NCBI GenBank assembly: GCA_946811185.2
Contig: OX328104.1
Location: 50,080,505 to 50,144,504, forward strand
Source of the DNA: Hippopus hippopus
Lineage: Eukaryota > Mollusca > Bivalvia > Cardiida > Cardiidae
Direction: 5' to 3'
DNA length: 64,000 bases
Below the pieces are notes generated by a model. The model ran no database searches and was not told the origin of the DNA. It saw nothing but the letters and a program-made list of their open reading frames with translations. Position 1 is the stretch's first letter. The number at the start of each line of letters is the position of its first letter. Positions 42,531 to 54,927 of this stretch are shown one piece after another. The position numbers were made by a program, and so were the translations under genes.

Positions 42531-44690
42531 TTTGTAAAAATACCCCCCCCTTCAAGGTAACGAAACCTTCTCATGTTCACATCTTTGGCTCATGTGATAA
42601 TAGCGATACTTGGGTCCATTTTGAATACTGCGCAAGAGATGACTGCTTAGCGTCTTCTTATGCCATCGTTGCAAACAAATTACATCCCCTAATTTAGAGA
42701 CTTTTGTAAATACTTAATTCTGTATCTGTATGTTACAAAGAAAAAGGTTGTTGTTAAAGTAATTCAACCCCGAGGATTTTTTTTTTTTTTTTTTTTTGTT
42801 ACTGTTGTAGAATAAACATTGGCATATTAACATAACACGTCATCGTATTCCAAATCTTATCAGCAAAAACCTTCTTCTGGTACACTTGCAACATTCCTTA
42901 CAATCTGTCTTTTCCCTGAAAAGGAAAATTGAAAACAATTACTTCATAAGACTGAACCAACCCTATCCTTCTATTGACTAAAAGGAGTTCGAGGTCTGCC
43001 CGATGTGCTTTAAATCTCTGGGCAATAGTTCGAGTGGATAGTATGCGAGTCCTGTCTGTCTACATGTACATAGCAAATAGAATGTTCAGACAAGGCTCGA
43101 ATTCATCTTTTGAGATGGAGGGGGTCGGAAGTTTGTCCCGATTGCGAGTAGACTGGGCATCAATGGGTAGAGCGGGAGTGCGTTTTATTATAAATAGAAC
43201 ATTGTAGATGTATAAAAAAAACATGCAACTGGGCCCTTTCTGTAGAAACACAAGAACACATTTTCGTTGTGTTCATTCCATATTCGTTAAAGGACAACTT
43301 ATCTTTTTCCAGAATTGGTAAGGAAGGATAGCATGTGTCTAATTCCGAATCCTCGGAAAACGTACTTTTGAATCAAACTACTGTAGTTTTACGTTTATTC
43401 CTAGTTTAAGGCAAACGAAGTTAATTTTAAATAATGCAAGGCTGATTTTTATATGACAAGAAAAGTCCCTGGAAGGCCGATAATTCCGGAATGGGTCGAT
43501 AACCGATACACCTCTTCATCCTTTTCTCCTACCATCATATACGTTGGTAGATCTATACTGTCCTGAAACATGCTTTGATATTATCATGATTACGGTGTCT
43601 TAGATACCGAATGGCTACGGCTTAAATGACTGTGTAATAGATTAAAAAAGAACTGAATAGTTCCACTATGTTTTAAAATTTAATAATTCAATACATAGTA
43701 ATTTATAATACAGATTATAATATAAGTTCATACTCACACTTCACAGAGTCTAAACAATTCACTGTCCTAAAATATTATAATCCCGGTAATCCAGAATCCA
43801 AGAAAGTCGTAAAGAACACATAAAATTCCTGGTCTCAATAGAACTAAAAAAATCCGAGAATCCAACGATGATAATGACAGCGTATGAGTTAACAGTGATG
43901 CCAAGTAGAATCTTTAAATCCTTTCCAAAGTTCTGTCCAAAACATCGATCTAACAACTTTTCACCTTCCCCAAACTCGGTTTTTGAGCCCTTGTATATCA
44001 TAATAGAAGAATCGAGTACACCCGAAAGCTACAGGAAGTATTTTTCGAGAAAACACTGGGGATTTCCCAATAAATGTATGTATACGCTGGATTATGGTAA
44101 TATCATTATTTTTTATTTGAGAACAGGATATGGACCCATCATACAAATAGTTAAGTACTGCACCTACATTCCTATCGATCAAAATCATTCGCTAATTACA
44201 AAATAATTATGAACAATTAATATTCTTTCTAGACTCATGCGTACATCTTCATTGTAATTGAAACATCGAAAGTACTAGAATAGTCATGAACATTCCGTAA
44301 CATCATTCACCGAAAATGGTTTACTGAGTGAAGTATGATGGAATTTACAATCATCGATGCACTTATTGCGATAGAGGGTCGATATTTAGGTGCATTCCTC
44401 TAGATCTAAATACAATGAAAAAAAAAAGAATCATTCGATCTAAATGTGTAAGTTAATTGACTCTGAACCAAAATGAACAAAATTATCGCTGAGCTGTCTT
44501 GATTTTGTTCGCCCTATTCCAGATACATATCATTTACGAGAGAAGAATGCTTTCTATCGCAATGACTTTTGACAACCTCTAAAATTAGTTTTGCCAAAGC
44601 CGGGATTCGAACTCAAACCCCTATGATTTCAAGACCCCACTCGTCATTCGAGTAATTAAATATTTATTCCACAACTTGTTCATGTCGCTC
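42531..44690. other. Intergenic DNA, nothing recognised
   Basis: AT-rich DNA. A 113-codon frame at 43868-44206 on + contains no known motif. A tRNA-like B-box (GAGTTCGAATCCCGGCTTTGG pattern, minus strand, near 44590-44620) may be a SINE tail. Nothing else is supported. Confidence 0.35.
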
Positions 44691-44928
44691 GATTTGGGGC
44701 TTTGGTTTTTAGCTCCAGTGGCCGAAGGCCAGCGGACTTATGTCATGGCCCGGTGTCCGTCGTGCGTCCGTCCGTGCATGCGTTAACTTTTCTTTCAAAT
44801 ATCTTCTTTGAAACTACCAATCCAATTTAGATGAAACTTCACAGAAATGATCCTGCCATGGTCCTGTTCAGAATTTCTTGAAAGAATTTGGTTCCTTCAA
44901 AAACTCTGGTTGCCATGGCAACAAAATT

Positions 44929-47900
44929 CAGTTGCTTCTAGGGTGCGGGATTGCGGGAATCCTGCGAAAATTAAAGGATTGACGCAAAAAAAATCATGGC
45001 TCTGCGCCCCTGGTCCCGCATGATTTAATAGCGTCACGCAATTTTTGCTGTTCGGTGCGCCCGGTCTCAAAAAATTTGTAGAGTGTTACCATTGGTGAAA
45101 TTGGGGGTCATACCAGTTTATCCGCCATTATGTGTATCGAGAGTAGCGGTTGGTCATAAAATTGATTCAGCTTGATTTTCGACCAATTACTGTCTTCGTA
45201 TGTGAAATCGGTAACCTTGACCGTTCACGTCAATGGTAGTGCAAGATCATGTGAAAAAAATGAAGCGCACATTATTTGACTTTACTTTTCGAAAAGAAAC
45301 TGATTCTTGTGCCGAAGAAAGGCCGGCGATTGTCGAAGGAAATGGTGATAGTGTTGATGGAATTCAGTGTTGCGATGACGAAACGCAAAATTCGACAGAA
45401 AATTATGAAGAACCAAGTAAAAAGAAAAAAGTCTAAAAATTTCCAAGAATCGTGGTGGACACAATGGCCGTGGCTTGAACACTTGGAAAAGGGAATGCAG
45501 TGTAGTCTGTGTCTGAAACATAAGAAGAGAAATGCATTCACTGTACAAAATACAGAACCAATACATTCATACGTCACGCTAGTACGACAGACCACACGAA
45601 AGCACTTTAAGCATAGGCCTTACAGAAAGATTTTAAGCAGGTATGTCATGTCTACCTTTGTTTTGAATTGATTATCATTTATACTCTTAAAGGCAAGTAA
45701 GATTTCATTACAGTTAGTGAATTCGGTCCCAGCTTGCCTTTTTCTGTCTTTAACCCAAACTTTTAATTGGCCGGGGAAGTGGGTGGGGGCGAGATTAAAA
45801 ATGCCTAGGCTAGGGGCCACTATGCCCATTTTTCCTAAACTGTTAGGATTTCTATGGAAGTGGGTAGGGATAATGCTAGGGTCCATTATGCCTATTTTCA
45901 CTTATCTATCTACAGACACATCTATTACATTTTTATTGAGGGTGGGGGGAGTTCTAAATTACTAAAAATATGTTAATAATAATGTAAATGTACAGGGGTA
46001 AGCTTTTAATTGCCAAAGCTACGGGCCAAAAAGCTCATTTTTTTAGTTTGTATACTTTACACAAAGACTTCAGGACATGTCAAAATTTCTGAATGAGGCC
46101 CTGTTTGTCTGTACAACAATAAGTTTGCAAAGATATGGCTAACCCTATGCGCTGTAGGCTGAATATTGATATGTACAGTAAACGTTCTTAGTTTTACTCT
46201 TTATTCACTTATTTTTTCAGGCTACTTATGAAGCAATAATCAAACATATGTCTGACACAGACCAGAGTGTAGTGGGGGGCTATGAGAACTGTGTACTGGA
46301 TGGCCAAGGAAGACATACCAATAAAGAAGTATTCAAGCCTAATGGACTTTCAAAGAATTCAAGGTTGTGAACCTATTGCCACATTGTCTGTTGCCCAAAA
46401 TGCTACTTATACTCTGGAATGACTGGAGAAGATTTTCAGTCATGTGTTGCTGAAGATATTCATCAGCAAATAGTCAATAACATTAAGAATTTTGAAATGT
46501 ATTCAGTTTTAGTGGATGAAAGTACAGATATAGCCATATGTAAACAAATGATTATTTACATCAGAATTGTGGACCAAAATTTCATTCCTCGTACATATTT
46601 TCTTAAAAATGTTACTATTACTGAAGCAAAGTCAGATGCAAGTGTTTTGTTTTCTTGCATTGACTAATCTTTGGAAGAAAATGGCATACCATTTGACAAG
46701 TTAAAAGGTTTTGGATCTGATGGGGCCTCTGTGATGGTTGGTCGACATAGAGGAGTGGCTTCAAAAGTAAAAGACAAAAGTCCACATTGCATAAGTATAC
46801 TTTGCATGGCACATCGTTTCAATATGGCAACTTCCCAAGCATAAAAAAAAAAAAACATTGTTGTGTTGAAAGATCTTGAAAAAACTCTTAGTGACCTCCA
46901 TTATTACTTCGGAGGTAGCAAATCAGGAAACAGAAAGTGTGAACTGGAGGAAATACAGAGAGTCCTTGAGGAACCTATTGTTAAAATAAAAGAATGCCAT
47001 GAAATAAGGTGGATAGCATTTTTTGAAGCTGTTAACGCTGTATATAAATGTTGGCAGTCGCTCACTACATATTTCTAAAAGCACGATGACAGCAAAGCAA
47101 GAATGTTTAGAAAAACTTCGGCATACTTCAAGTTTGTGACTTTGATATCAGTGTTGATGGACACTCTTCCAGCTGTAGCCCAGGTTTCAATGATTTTGCA
47201 GAAGCAAGATATATTGCAGTAACAAATGTGCACTGTTAAATCTTAAAGACAGAATCAAATTAGTGAAGACAGGTAATACACATTATCAGAAAGAATTCTT
47301 GGAAAAACTAGAAAAGAAGAAAGACAAAGATGGTGTAACAAAAGAAGTGATATACAAGGGACACACGTTAGACTATCGGAAAACTTTGAAGGAAACATGA
47401 GGAATTGACAATGTAAGAGTCGAATTTTGTGATCATTTATTTAAAAAAAATAGAGGACAGATTTCCCAAAGATGCAATTAGTGTAGCCACAGCATTTAAT
47501 GTGTTCTCAATGAGACCTCTGTCTTTCTTAAGTAAGGAAGAGCAAGAATCCTATGGAAATAAAGAATTACAGATACTGACTAATCATTATGGGAGACAGC
47601 AAAAAGTGGAGAAGTTATCAGCAATCCATTGATTGATAAGTAAAATGTCTACAAGAGTGGGCCTTGGCCAAAAAGATTGTTCTTGAGCAGCAATACCCAA
47701 GACATTCCAGAAAAGTATTGCTAAAACTACTTTTTGATTTTCACAGGGATGTCTTACCAAATTTGTTGATACTAGGTAATTTGGCCCTTATCATGCCCTA
47801 TAAGACAGCTGATTGTGAGAGGGGATTCAGTTGCCGAAATGGTATAAAAACGGCCGGAAGAAACAGACTTAATGAAAAAAAGTCTAAATGTTTTTATGAC

Positions 47901-48412
47901 GAAGTGTGAAGGAGAACCTGTTGGTGAACACGATTTCAATTCTGCTGTTCACAAATGGAAAACTACAAAAGTCAGAAGGTTATTCAAAAAACATTAAATA
48001 GACTGATAGAAATAGATGTTTGTAAAAAAGTCTACATATAAGTTTGAAAAACTGTTGATGTATAAACCCATATCGTGAAATGAGTTTTAAGAAATTTATA
48101 CATACTCCTAACTAGACAATCTTAAGAACCATATTTTTAGATTTTCAAAGATCTTCACCCTTCCAATGACAGACAGAGTGAATAAAAAGGTAAGTAGATG
48201 ACAATGGTTTACATTTCTGTTTTATAAACGTTCAATATTATGCACTAATATTGATTTTGTCCTTAATTTTAAGGAAATTGAAACAAATTAATTTGGAAGT
48301 AAAGATTTTCTGCCTTTCAAATATTGGGCCCCTCTTTTGGGAGTGAGGGCCCCTTTTCGGGAAGTGAGGGGGCCCCTGGGCCCCATTTCTGAAAATCCTA
48401 GAAGCAACACTG
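44929..48412 (+). mobile_element. hAT-superfamily transposon, decayed, 3.5 kb
   Basis: The right end is CCTAGAAGCAACACTG and the left end CAG(--)TTGCTTCTAGG, inverse repeats starting CAG as in hAT elements, with two bases lost at the left. Flanking AAATT on both sides may be what is left of an 8-bp duplication. Inside are a BED-like exon and a hAT transposase exon, both broken. Confidence 0.75.
45233..47990 (+). pseudogene. hAT transposase (ZNF862/C17orf113-like), broken
   Basis: The first exon region (45233 to about 45640) begins MKRTLFDFTFRKETDS in one frame. It then shifts to another that reads WWTQWPWLEHLEKGMQCSLC and HKKRNAFTV, the TTF/BED-like finger of this group. The second region (about 46221-47990) reads DFQSCVAEDIHQQIV, YSVLVDESTDIAICKQMIIY (catalytic Asp region), GFGSDGASVMVGRHRGVA, LCMAHRFNMA and, near the end, ADCERGFSCRN, the hAT dimerisation signature. 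Several stops and shifts interrupt it. It cannot produce an active enzyme. Confidence 0.8.
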
Positions 48413-48599
48413 AAATTGAAAAATACTGAAAATCTTGTCCAAAGCCGTAAGTCCCAGTGCTGCCAAATTTGACATATAGCTTTACCTGAGCTCTACCAAG
48501 TTTCTTAAAATTATAGCCCTGGAGTCAAAAACCTTTACCAAGTTTATTAAAATTATAGCCCTGGGGTCAAAATTTGACCCATCCTGTGGATCACAAGTT

Positions 48600-51500
48600 T
48601 AACATGGGCTTATACAGTGACTTCAATTTAAATAGTAATCAAGGGAAAAAATTCCCGTTATAAGATATAAAGTTTGCCACTATTTACCTCCCTTGATTAT
48701 CAAACTGCAGTAATAGATGATTGGTGTTAGGTATTGAATTTTTTTCGACAGAAAGTGTTCTGTTTTCGGGGATAGTGATTTATTTTGATGCTAATAATTA
48801 TACACACATGAGTGGAATACTTAATTAAAAGGAAGGTATCATACATTTTTTTTTTTCCTCAGAACTTTACTTTTCATGCCAATAAACCCGCTCGTATTCA
48901 TTGACATTATCTTTGCATTTAAAAAGATATGACTTTGTTTTTGTAGGGCGGGGGTGGGGTAATGTTTTCGAAGTAAGTTTATTACCATGCAGACTTTTTA
49001 TGCTGTATGTTTCTGTCAATGCCGATTAATTGCATGATACGTTTATTTTACTCTTTAAGAAACGAGAAATTTTTTGACTGAACCAAATTAGAAGTTATTG
49101 CAAAAGAAAAAATTGAATTTAGCTTAAATAATTATTTCAGCCTATGATCGGATAGGAGACATTGTGGGAAATGGAGAAAATACTGGTTGGCAACATGTTC
49201 TCCTTTTCCCAGGATGTTTTTCGAAATCCTTCTCTTTCAGGGTCATGCACACTTCGGTTTGTGTGGTAAAGGGTTAAAAAGGCAGTGGAGCGATACAGCG
49301 CCATCATGGCCCTGTTGTTTTTGATATTATATATCCTCGGATGCCCAAACTGCGCCCCTCTAAGCTCTGTCTGGAAACAGAACTGTAAACATGAAATTAA
49401 AAAAAAAAAAAAAGAATAAATGTACAAGTGAGAAATATCTTCTATTTCCATCAATCTCTATTAAAATTCATGTGTACATTAGAATTAATCTTCTAAAACT
49501 TGATAAAAATTAACTGCATGTCAAGTTGTCAACAAACGACCGCCATTTTTTGTTTGCCTAACTCCGCCCCCCCCGGAGTGACGTAACAAAATCTCCCAAG
49601 GCTCGAAAAATATGGCAAACTTATCAAAGTTATGGTTTATTTTTTTAACAAATTTAACCTTAAGATTGAGCTGTTTTAAAATAAATTACTGCAAGCGTTT
49701 GCCATTGTTTTTATATGATCCCATCATTCCAGGAGCCTCAAGGTTGTTTACTAGTGGTTCCAGTAAAAGGACCCACCTTTCCTAGTAACCTGTACCTGAG
49801 AGTGGTGCAAGATACATTAAATATTTGGCAACCCTTTTTATTGGCATGTTCTTCTCTACAATTTTGATAAGCTTTATGAAGGGCATCATGGGAGTATTGT
49901 TTAATTGTTCTTATAATCTTTCATGAGTTGGACTTAAATGATAAAGTTCATAAGCGACCTATCACTTGCTTTTCCCCGCCATTTTATTATCACTTTTCTG
50001 GTGTCTCCTTTACGTGCAAATGTTAAAAGATTCTTTTCGCTTAGAACTCATTTGTGTTGTCTATTTTTGGTTTGACAAGTCATCTTTTAAATTTTAATAG
50101 CCGAAGGTTCATATGGGGCACCTAAAGGGAAATATATCCATATGAATGACAGAGGGGTCCTTATTGATTTTTTCCTAAGAAAATAGATCGAATTAGGTAC
50201 AAAATCACTACAAAGGTAGGAAGATACCTTTTTCTGTGAGCTACAAAAGGTGTTTTTTTTTTTAAACAAATTTAACCTTAACATTGAGCTGTTTTAAGGG
50301 AGGCGATGAGTATTTCTAAAATGATGCTGTGAATTTTTTATTTCATTTTACCCTCTCAGTGGCCTCTAATTTTCGGAAAACCTTTAAGTTCGTATTTTAT
50401 GACTTTAGAGGTGATTTTAAGGGGTAAAAATGCATTACGAAAATACACAGAAAAACATTAAGTAGACATAAGAATTGAGACATATATCTACTAAAAATAC
50501 CTCATTTTGTGTTGAAATTCATTGCAGTGTATTAACGATAATGTAGTAAATGCTTTTCTCCCTGTCAATCTCGCGCACGCTGAAACATCGCGAGATTGTG
50601 TCGAAAACAAAGGTGGCGGAGTTAGAATAGGGGTTCAGTTGGGTATCCGACGTTAGTCTTTGTCCTACTTTTCTATCCAATCAGAAGGCTCATATTTGAA
50701 AATGTTTGACCGTCTATTTTCTATAAACTACCCAACGCAGGTTTATTTTGATCATTAATCCATTTAAACGTCGCAATTTATCTGGATTTTACTGCGCATG
50801 CGTACATAAACCTTACCCCCTCATTAACGACGTTCGCGAGTTTCCATTTTCACGCTTCGTGTAACTATCACGCTCACCTTTTACTCGAAAAACGGTGAGC
50901 ACCTAACACAATTGATCCTGCCACACTTGTCAATGTCTGCAGAATGGATAAACCAAGAACTAAAATGGGTCCTTTCATGTCAGCAAAATGAAGAAAAAAG
51001 TATTTGAATCAAGCCAAATAATTAAATGCGAGGCAAGAATCCAAAATTACGCTTTCAAAAGATCGGACTGAAAGTCAAAGTGAATCACCTAACTACGTCA
51101 GATGCTACTACTAGCGTCTTCTCGTATCGTATCGTCGAGCTAAAACAGCCTTTCAGATGCAGATGCTTTCAGTTTGGTCTAGTCCAAAATTATGTCACTT
51201 GGTAAAGACTTGCAGAAAACGAGGGGCTTTTCATAACTCTTTCTCCTTTACCAGGTTGTTCCTTAGCTTGACGAGGCTGCAGCAGACATTAGAAAACATT
51301 GATGTCAAAAGGAGAAATTGCTCCTAACGTTTGATTTCTCTTCTTCGCACAATGATTTCTGACCCATCAAATAAGTGTTAAACATGAACACCAGGTTTTG
51401 GTTTAGCGTCTGCAAACGCGTCATAATTAGAAGAGTCTAAAATTAGTCTTTTGGAAATGGGTCAAATGCTAACATCAATATTACATTTATATGCTATGAA

Positions 51501-52569
51501 TTGGTTTATTATGACTAACAAACTTGACTCTTATAAATATTGTTGTATTATTGAAAAAATTGAGATAATTCACTTCATATAATGTCTTTGTCTTTGACAA
51601 ACCCTACATTTACTCATTAGTTAGTGGCCCACCCACAAACTTAAAATGTATTTTCTTAAAAAATAAGGCTGGTGACCTATTTGTTTTAAGCCCGATTCTT
51701 TTAGTTTAGTACATGAATATTATTTATAGAAAAAATAAGAAAAATCTGAATGTTAGAACATTTAAAAAAATAACTTTAAAAGATACTCTTTGTTTTTTTT
51801 TTTTTTTTTTTTTTTTTTTCCAAAATAAAAGTGTTTTAGCCATAAGTTAAGGTGTTTTTTTTTAAATATTGATACTCAGTATACTCTAAATTATTTTTTT
51901 CATTCAATTTGATGTTTCACCAATAAAATGACATGAAATTTGCTTATAATTTGTGTCATTTAAAAAAATATACATAGACTTAGTTTTCATAGGTGAAATT
52001 TCATCCTGAACTTCCGCAATGCAGGGTGTACTAAAAGAAATATTCATAGAATTTTCCCAAAGCTGGCGACCCCCTCTTTTTATCTCCTATTTTTGTAGAA
52101 CAGATAATAAACTATCACCAAAGTTTCATGAAATTCTGAATGTTTTGAAAAAATGGTGAAACTGTAGCGATCGTCTTTAATATTCAACAATTACTTAAAT
52201 TAGCACATGCCAAGTACTTACGCTGTTGACAGAAGAAAAACGGTAAAACATAAGATACAAATTGTGTAATAAAAGCCGATCAATCTATATGGTCGATTTT
52301 CTTCTAAAACATAGCACCTGCAGCTTGAAAGAAGCTGTAGTTACGAGGTTTTAGAAGTAAATCGACGATATGTTGAAATTTAAAGAAAAATTAATGCTGT
52401 AGTAAATCTATAGAAATTTCCATAAGTTGAGTAGTCGTTACTTCCTCAAAATCTTGGTCAAAAAGACTGTCGAAATCGCCTTAAAACTTAAATTCCACCA
52501 TATTTGACATTGTTTAACACTGGCGATAGTGAAGTGTGTACTGGAGAAGATGCTGATAATAAAAGTACA
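48600..52569. other. Intergenic DNA with MITE fragments
   Basis: A truncated TTAA-type MITE lies at about 49141-49277 (right edge GTGTGGTAAAGGGTTAA). Diverged fragments at about 51150-51220 and 51235-51470 show the same GTCTAAAATT tail. A T-run is at about 51790-51820. No gene can be supported. Confidence 0.45.
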
Positions 52570-52798
52570 TTAACCCTTTCCCGTACGACAAATTTTAGAC
52601 CATTCCAAATTGAAAGCATTTGCAGAAGACAAATTTTGGAAGTGGAATAAATGAAGTTGAGTTTTGTGACAGGGTAGAAAACATTGTAGGAATAGGAGAA
52701 AATGCTTGTAACCAGCATTTTCTCCTTTTCCAACAATGTTTGCAACAACCTTCCTTCCCAGGGTCGTTAAAACCAGGGATTGTTTGGTAAAGGGTTAA
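52570..52798. mobile_element. TTAA-flanked palindromic MITE, inverted orientation
   Basis: A 229-bp copy from TTAACCCTTTCCCGTACGAC to GTTTGGTAAAGGGTTAA, with the central hairpin arms GGAGAAAATGCTTGT / ACCAGCATTTTCTCC. A further fragment ends at 53846 (GTGTGGTGAAGGGTTAA). Confidence 0.75.
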
Positions 52799-53011
52799 AT
52801 ATCACGTGGTCGTGTACGAGTTGTTTAGCCCCGATACTCACGTGGAAATAACGTCATTTTTTTAGCGATGATGCAATTAGGACGTTTCCTTGTCAATGAG
52901 CAAATCAGCCAACTCCATATATGGGTAAAAGGGCGTTTCTTTGTGAATAGTGGACTCCGTGTATGGCACATTATTTTAGCAATGATGTAATGTGGGCGGA
53001 AAAAGACTAAG

Positions 53012-53430
53012 GCCCCGTTTTATCAACGGTCGTACGACCGATCGTAGCTAAGATCCTGTCCTACGTCAGTATTTGCGACCGTGAACCGTTTTATCAACAA
53101 AATCGTAGCTACGATGTCGTAAATTTCCGTCGTAAATCTGCGACTGCTCCGGGGCTGTCGTCACTCGCTTCAACCGTCGTAAAAATGGCGGCCATCGAGG
53201 TGGCTAGATTTGTTGACGACTTGAGAGCTCCTCAAACGTATAAAGGAGGAGTGAAATCGTTAAACTGTTGAACAGATGGCGGTATGACTTCACAGGAAAG
53301 AAGTTTTATTCCTTAAAGATCTTCCGAGAGATGAAATTTACGAACTTCAACCATGCGAAATCGGCGAAGCGGACAAACCCCATACCGGCATTGCACTACA
53401 GTAGGCCTTACATAGGTAAGAAAAGACTGC
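53012..53430 (+). pseudogene. Possible 5' end of another Harbinger-like element
   Basis: GGCCCCGTTTTATCAACGG preceded by TAA resembles a Harbinger/ISL2EU-type terminus, and CCGTTTTATCAAC recurs 80 bp on. A short frame MAAIEVARFVDDLRAP follows at about 53184. After a break, FLKDLPRDEIYE resembles HARBI1 N-terminal text and ends near a GTAAG donor at 53415. No matching right end was found. Confidence 0.35.
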
Positions 53431-54279
53431 CGGTGTTTTATATCTTTTCAACTTTCTGTTTATTTTTGCCATCATCCCTTGAACGATATGCGCCTGCAAA
53501 CTTGCAAATAAATATGGAAAGGGGGGTGCAGAGGAGATGCAACTCTACGCAACTTATTATGACCTCCATTTTCTTACACGATATGTATTTTCTTATGTTT
53601 TTGCAATAACAAGCTAGATACGTGTATTTTCTGTAAGCAGAAACAGTGTAACACGATAATTGCAGTTATTGCACTGTTTGCATAGGTGTTGAAGAAAACC
53701 TGGAGCTGATCACGATATTGAAATTGGTTTTCGTGCATCATGAAACACTGCACAGCTTACCAGCATTTTCTCCTTTACCCACAATGTTTTTATAAGCCTT
53801 CTCTCACAGGATTGTTTAAAGTCAGGATTGTGTGGTGAAGGGTTAAGAGTTAACATCTACATCAATCTGGATGCTTACAGGTGAAAACATTGTGACAAGT
53901 AGAGATACTGTTTGTTAAAGAGTATTTTCTCCTTTGTCACAATGTTTTCAATAGGGAGGCAGAGGCAGAAAAAAATGGCAAAACTTGAATTTTCTTGAAT
54001 TCAAAATAATTTTATAATTAGTACAGGTTGATTAAAGAATCTTTTTAGATTTTCAATATCATCCCAAACTTCAATGTCTCATGACTGAATATTATAGTAT
54101 GGCTTTTTTTAATGGTGTTTTACGCCATTTTCAAGATTATTTCAGACATAAAATGGCAACAGCTCAAATATTCATGGAATATAGTATGGTATTAGTTTGC
54201 AATTTTAACCATGTATTAGTACTGTATAAAAGAGAAGAGTAGATAGAAAAAGAGAGAGCTGGTCCAAAGCCAATTTTGG

Positions 54280-54510
54280 CCTTAGACGGGTTTGATCCGG
54301 TTCCAGATCCGGTTCCGGATCCGGTTCTGAGGTCAGAGGTCAAAAAACTAGGTCACGTGATATCTCAAAGGTCAAAATCTAGGACGATTTCAAAATATAG
54401 GTCAAAAATCTAGGACGATTTCAAAAAACTAGGTCACGTGATATCTCAAAGTTCAGAGGTCAAAAATCTAAGTCACGTGATTTCAAAATCCTAAAATTCA
54501 AATTTTCCCT
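54280..54510. promoter_or_regulatory. Short tandem repeats with three TCACGTGA sites, possible left end of element B
   Basis: GATCCGGTTCC units (about 54295-54326) are followed by repeats of AGGTCAAAAATCTAGGACGA and AACTAGGTCACGTGATATCT. The palindrome TCACGTGA lies at 54353-54360, 54434-54441 and 54473-54480. The stretch sits just outside the first gene of element B and may belong to its TIR. The other end is beyond the window, so the boundary is unresolved. Confidence 0.4.
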
Positions 54511-54521
54511 GGCCGGGGGCC

Positions 54522-54862
54522 CAATCCTATTTTTAGTCCATATACCTATATGACCCGAAGCCAGCGAATCATTTAAGCTATAAACCCGCAGCGAGACAGC
54601 CAACCTAGCTTACATAGCGATGACAGCGAGACAATAAGATAGCCTTTAACGTCTTTAGCCTGTGTATAAATGCAGCTGGCTGGTTGAAAAATTTTAGCGG
54701 CGTCCAGTCCCTCAGCCGGACTGGTCCTATTGGTACGATAAGTGATACAGCGACGAGGTGCTGGGGTGTGTCAGGCGGCCTGGATGGCTGGAGGAGATCG
54801 ACGTTCAATCCTGGTCTATGTTTTTAGTCCATATACCTATATGACCCAAAGCCAGCGTATCA
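54522..54862. repeat. Direct repeat pair, spacing 291 bp
   Basis: TTTAGTCCATATACCTATAT and its neighbours (to GAC CCGAAGCCAGCG) occur at 54530-54570 and again at 54821-54861 with two changes. They enclose about 250 bp of distinct sequence rich in CAGCGAGACA and GCTGG. It could be a small insertion with long duplications, or a tandem duplication at the element edge. Confidence 0.6.
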
Positions 54863-54927
54863 ATCTTGTTCTCCAGGATATGGCATTTATTAAATTTAAG
54901 TTAAGCAAAAAAATCTTATATAATAAA

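Larger units (their letters stand above)
44700..48600. repeat. Dispersed repeat split by the hAT insertion
   Basis: Left part 44700-44928 (CCGAAGGCCAGCGG, GTCCGTCCGTGCATGCG, GGTTGCCATGGCAAC). The right part resumes after 48412 with AAAAATACTGAAAATCTTGTCC. The family is one I associate with bivalve genomes. Confidence 0.55.

Noticed and set aside
43868..44206. 113-codon + frame as a host gene
   Set aside because: No motif, no intron or promoter context, and surrounding DNA is non-coding in character.
54605..54808. 67-codon minus-strand frame near the edge of element B
   Set aside because: It lies wholly within the segment framed by direct repeats, looks repeat-derived, and has no recognisable domain.
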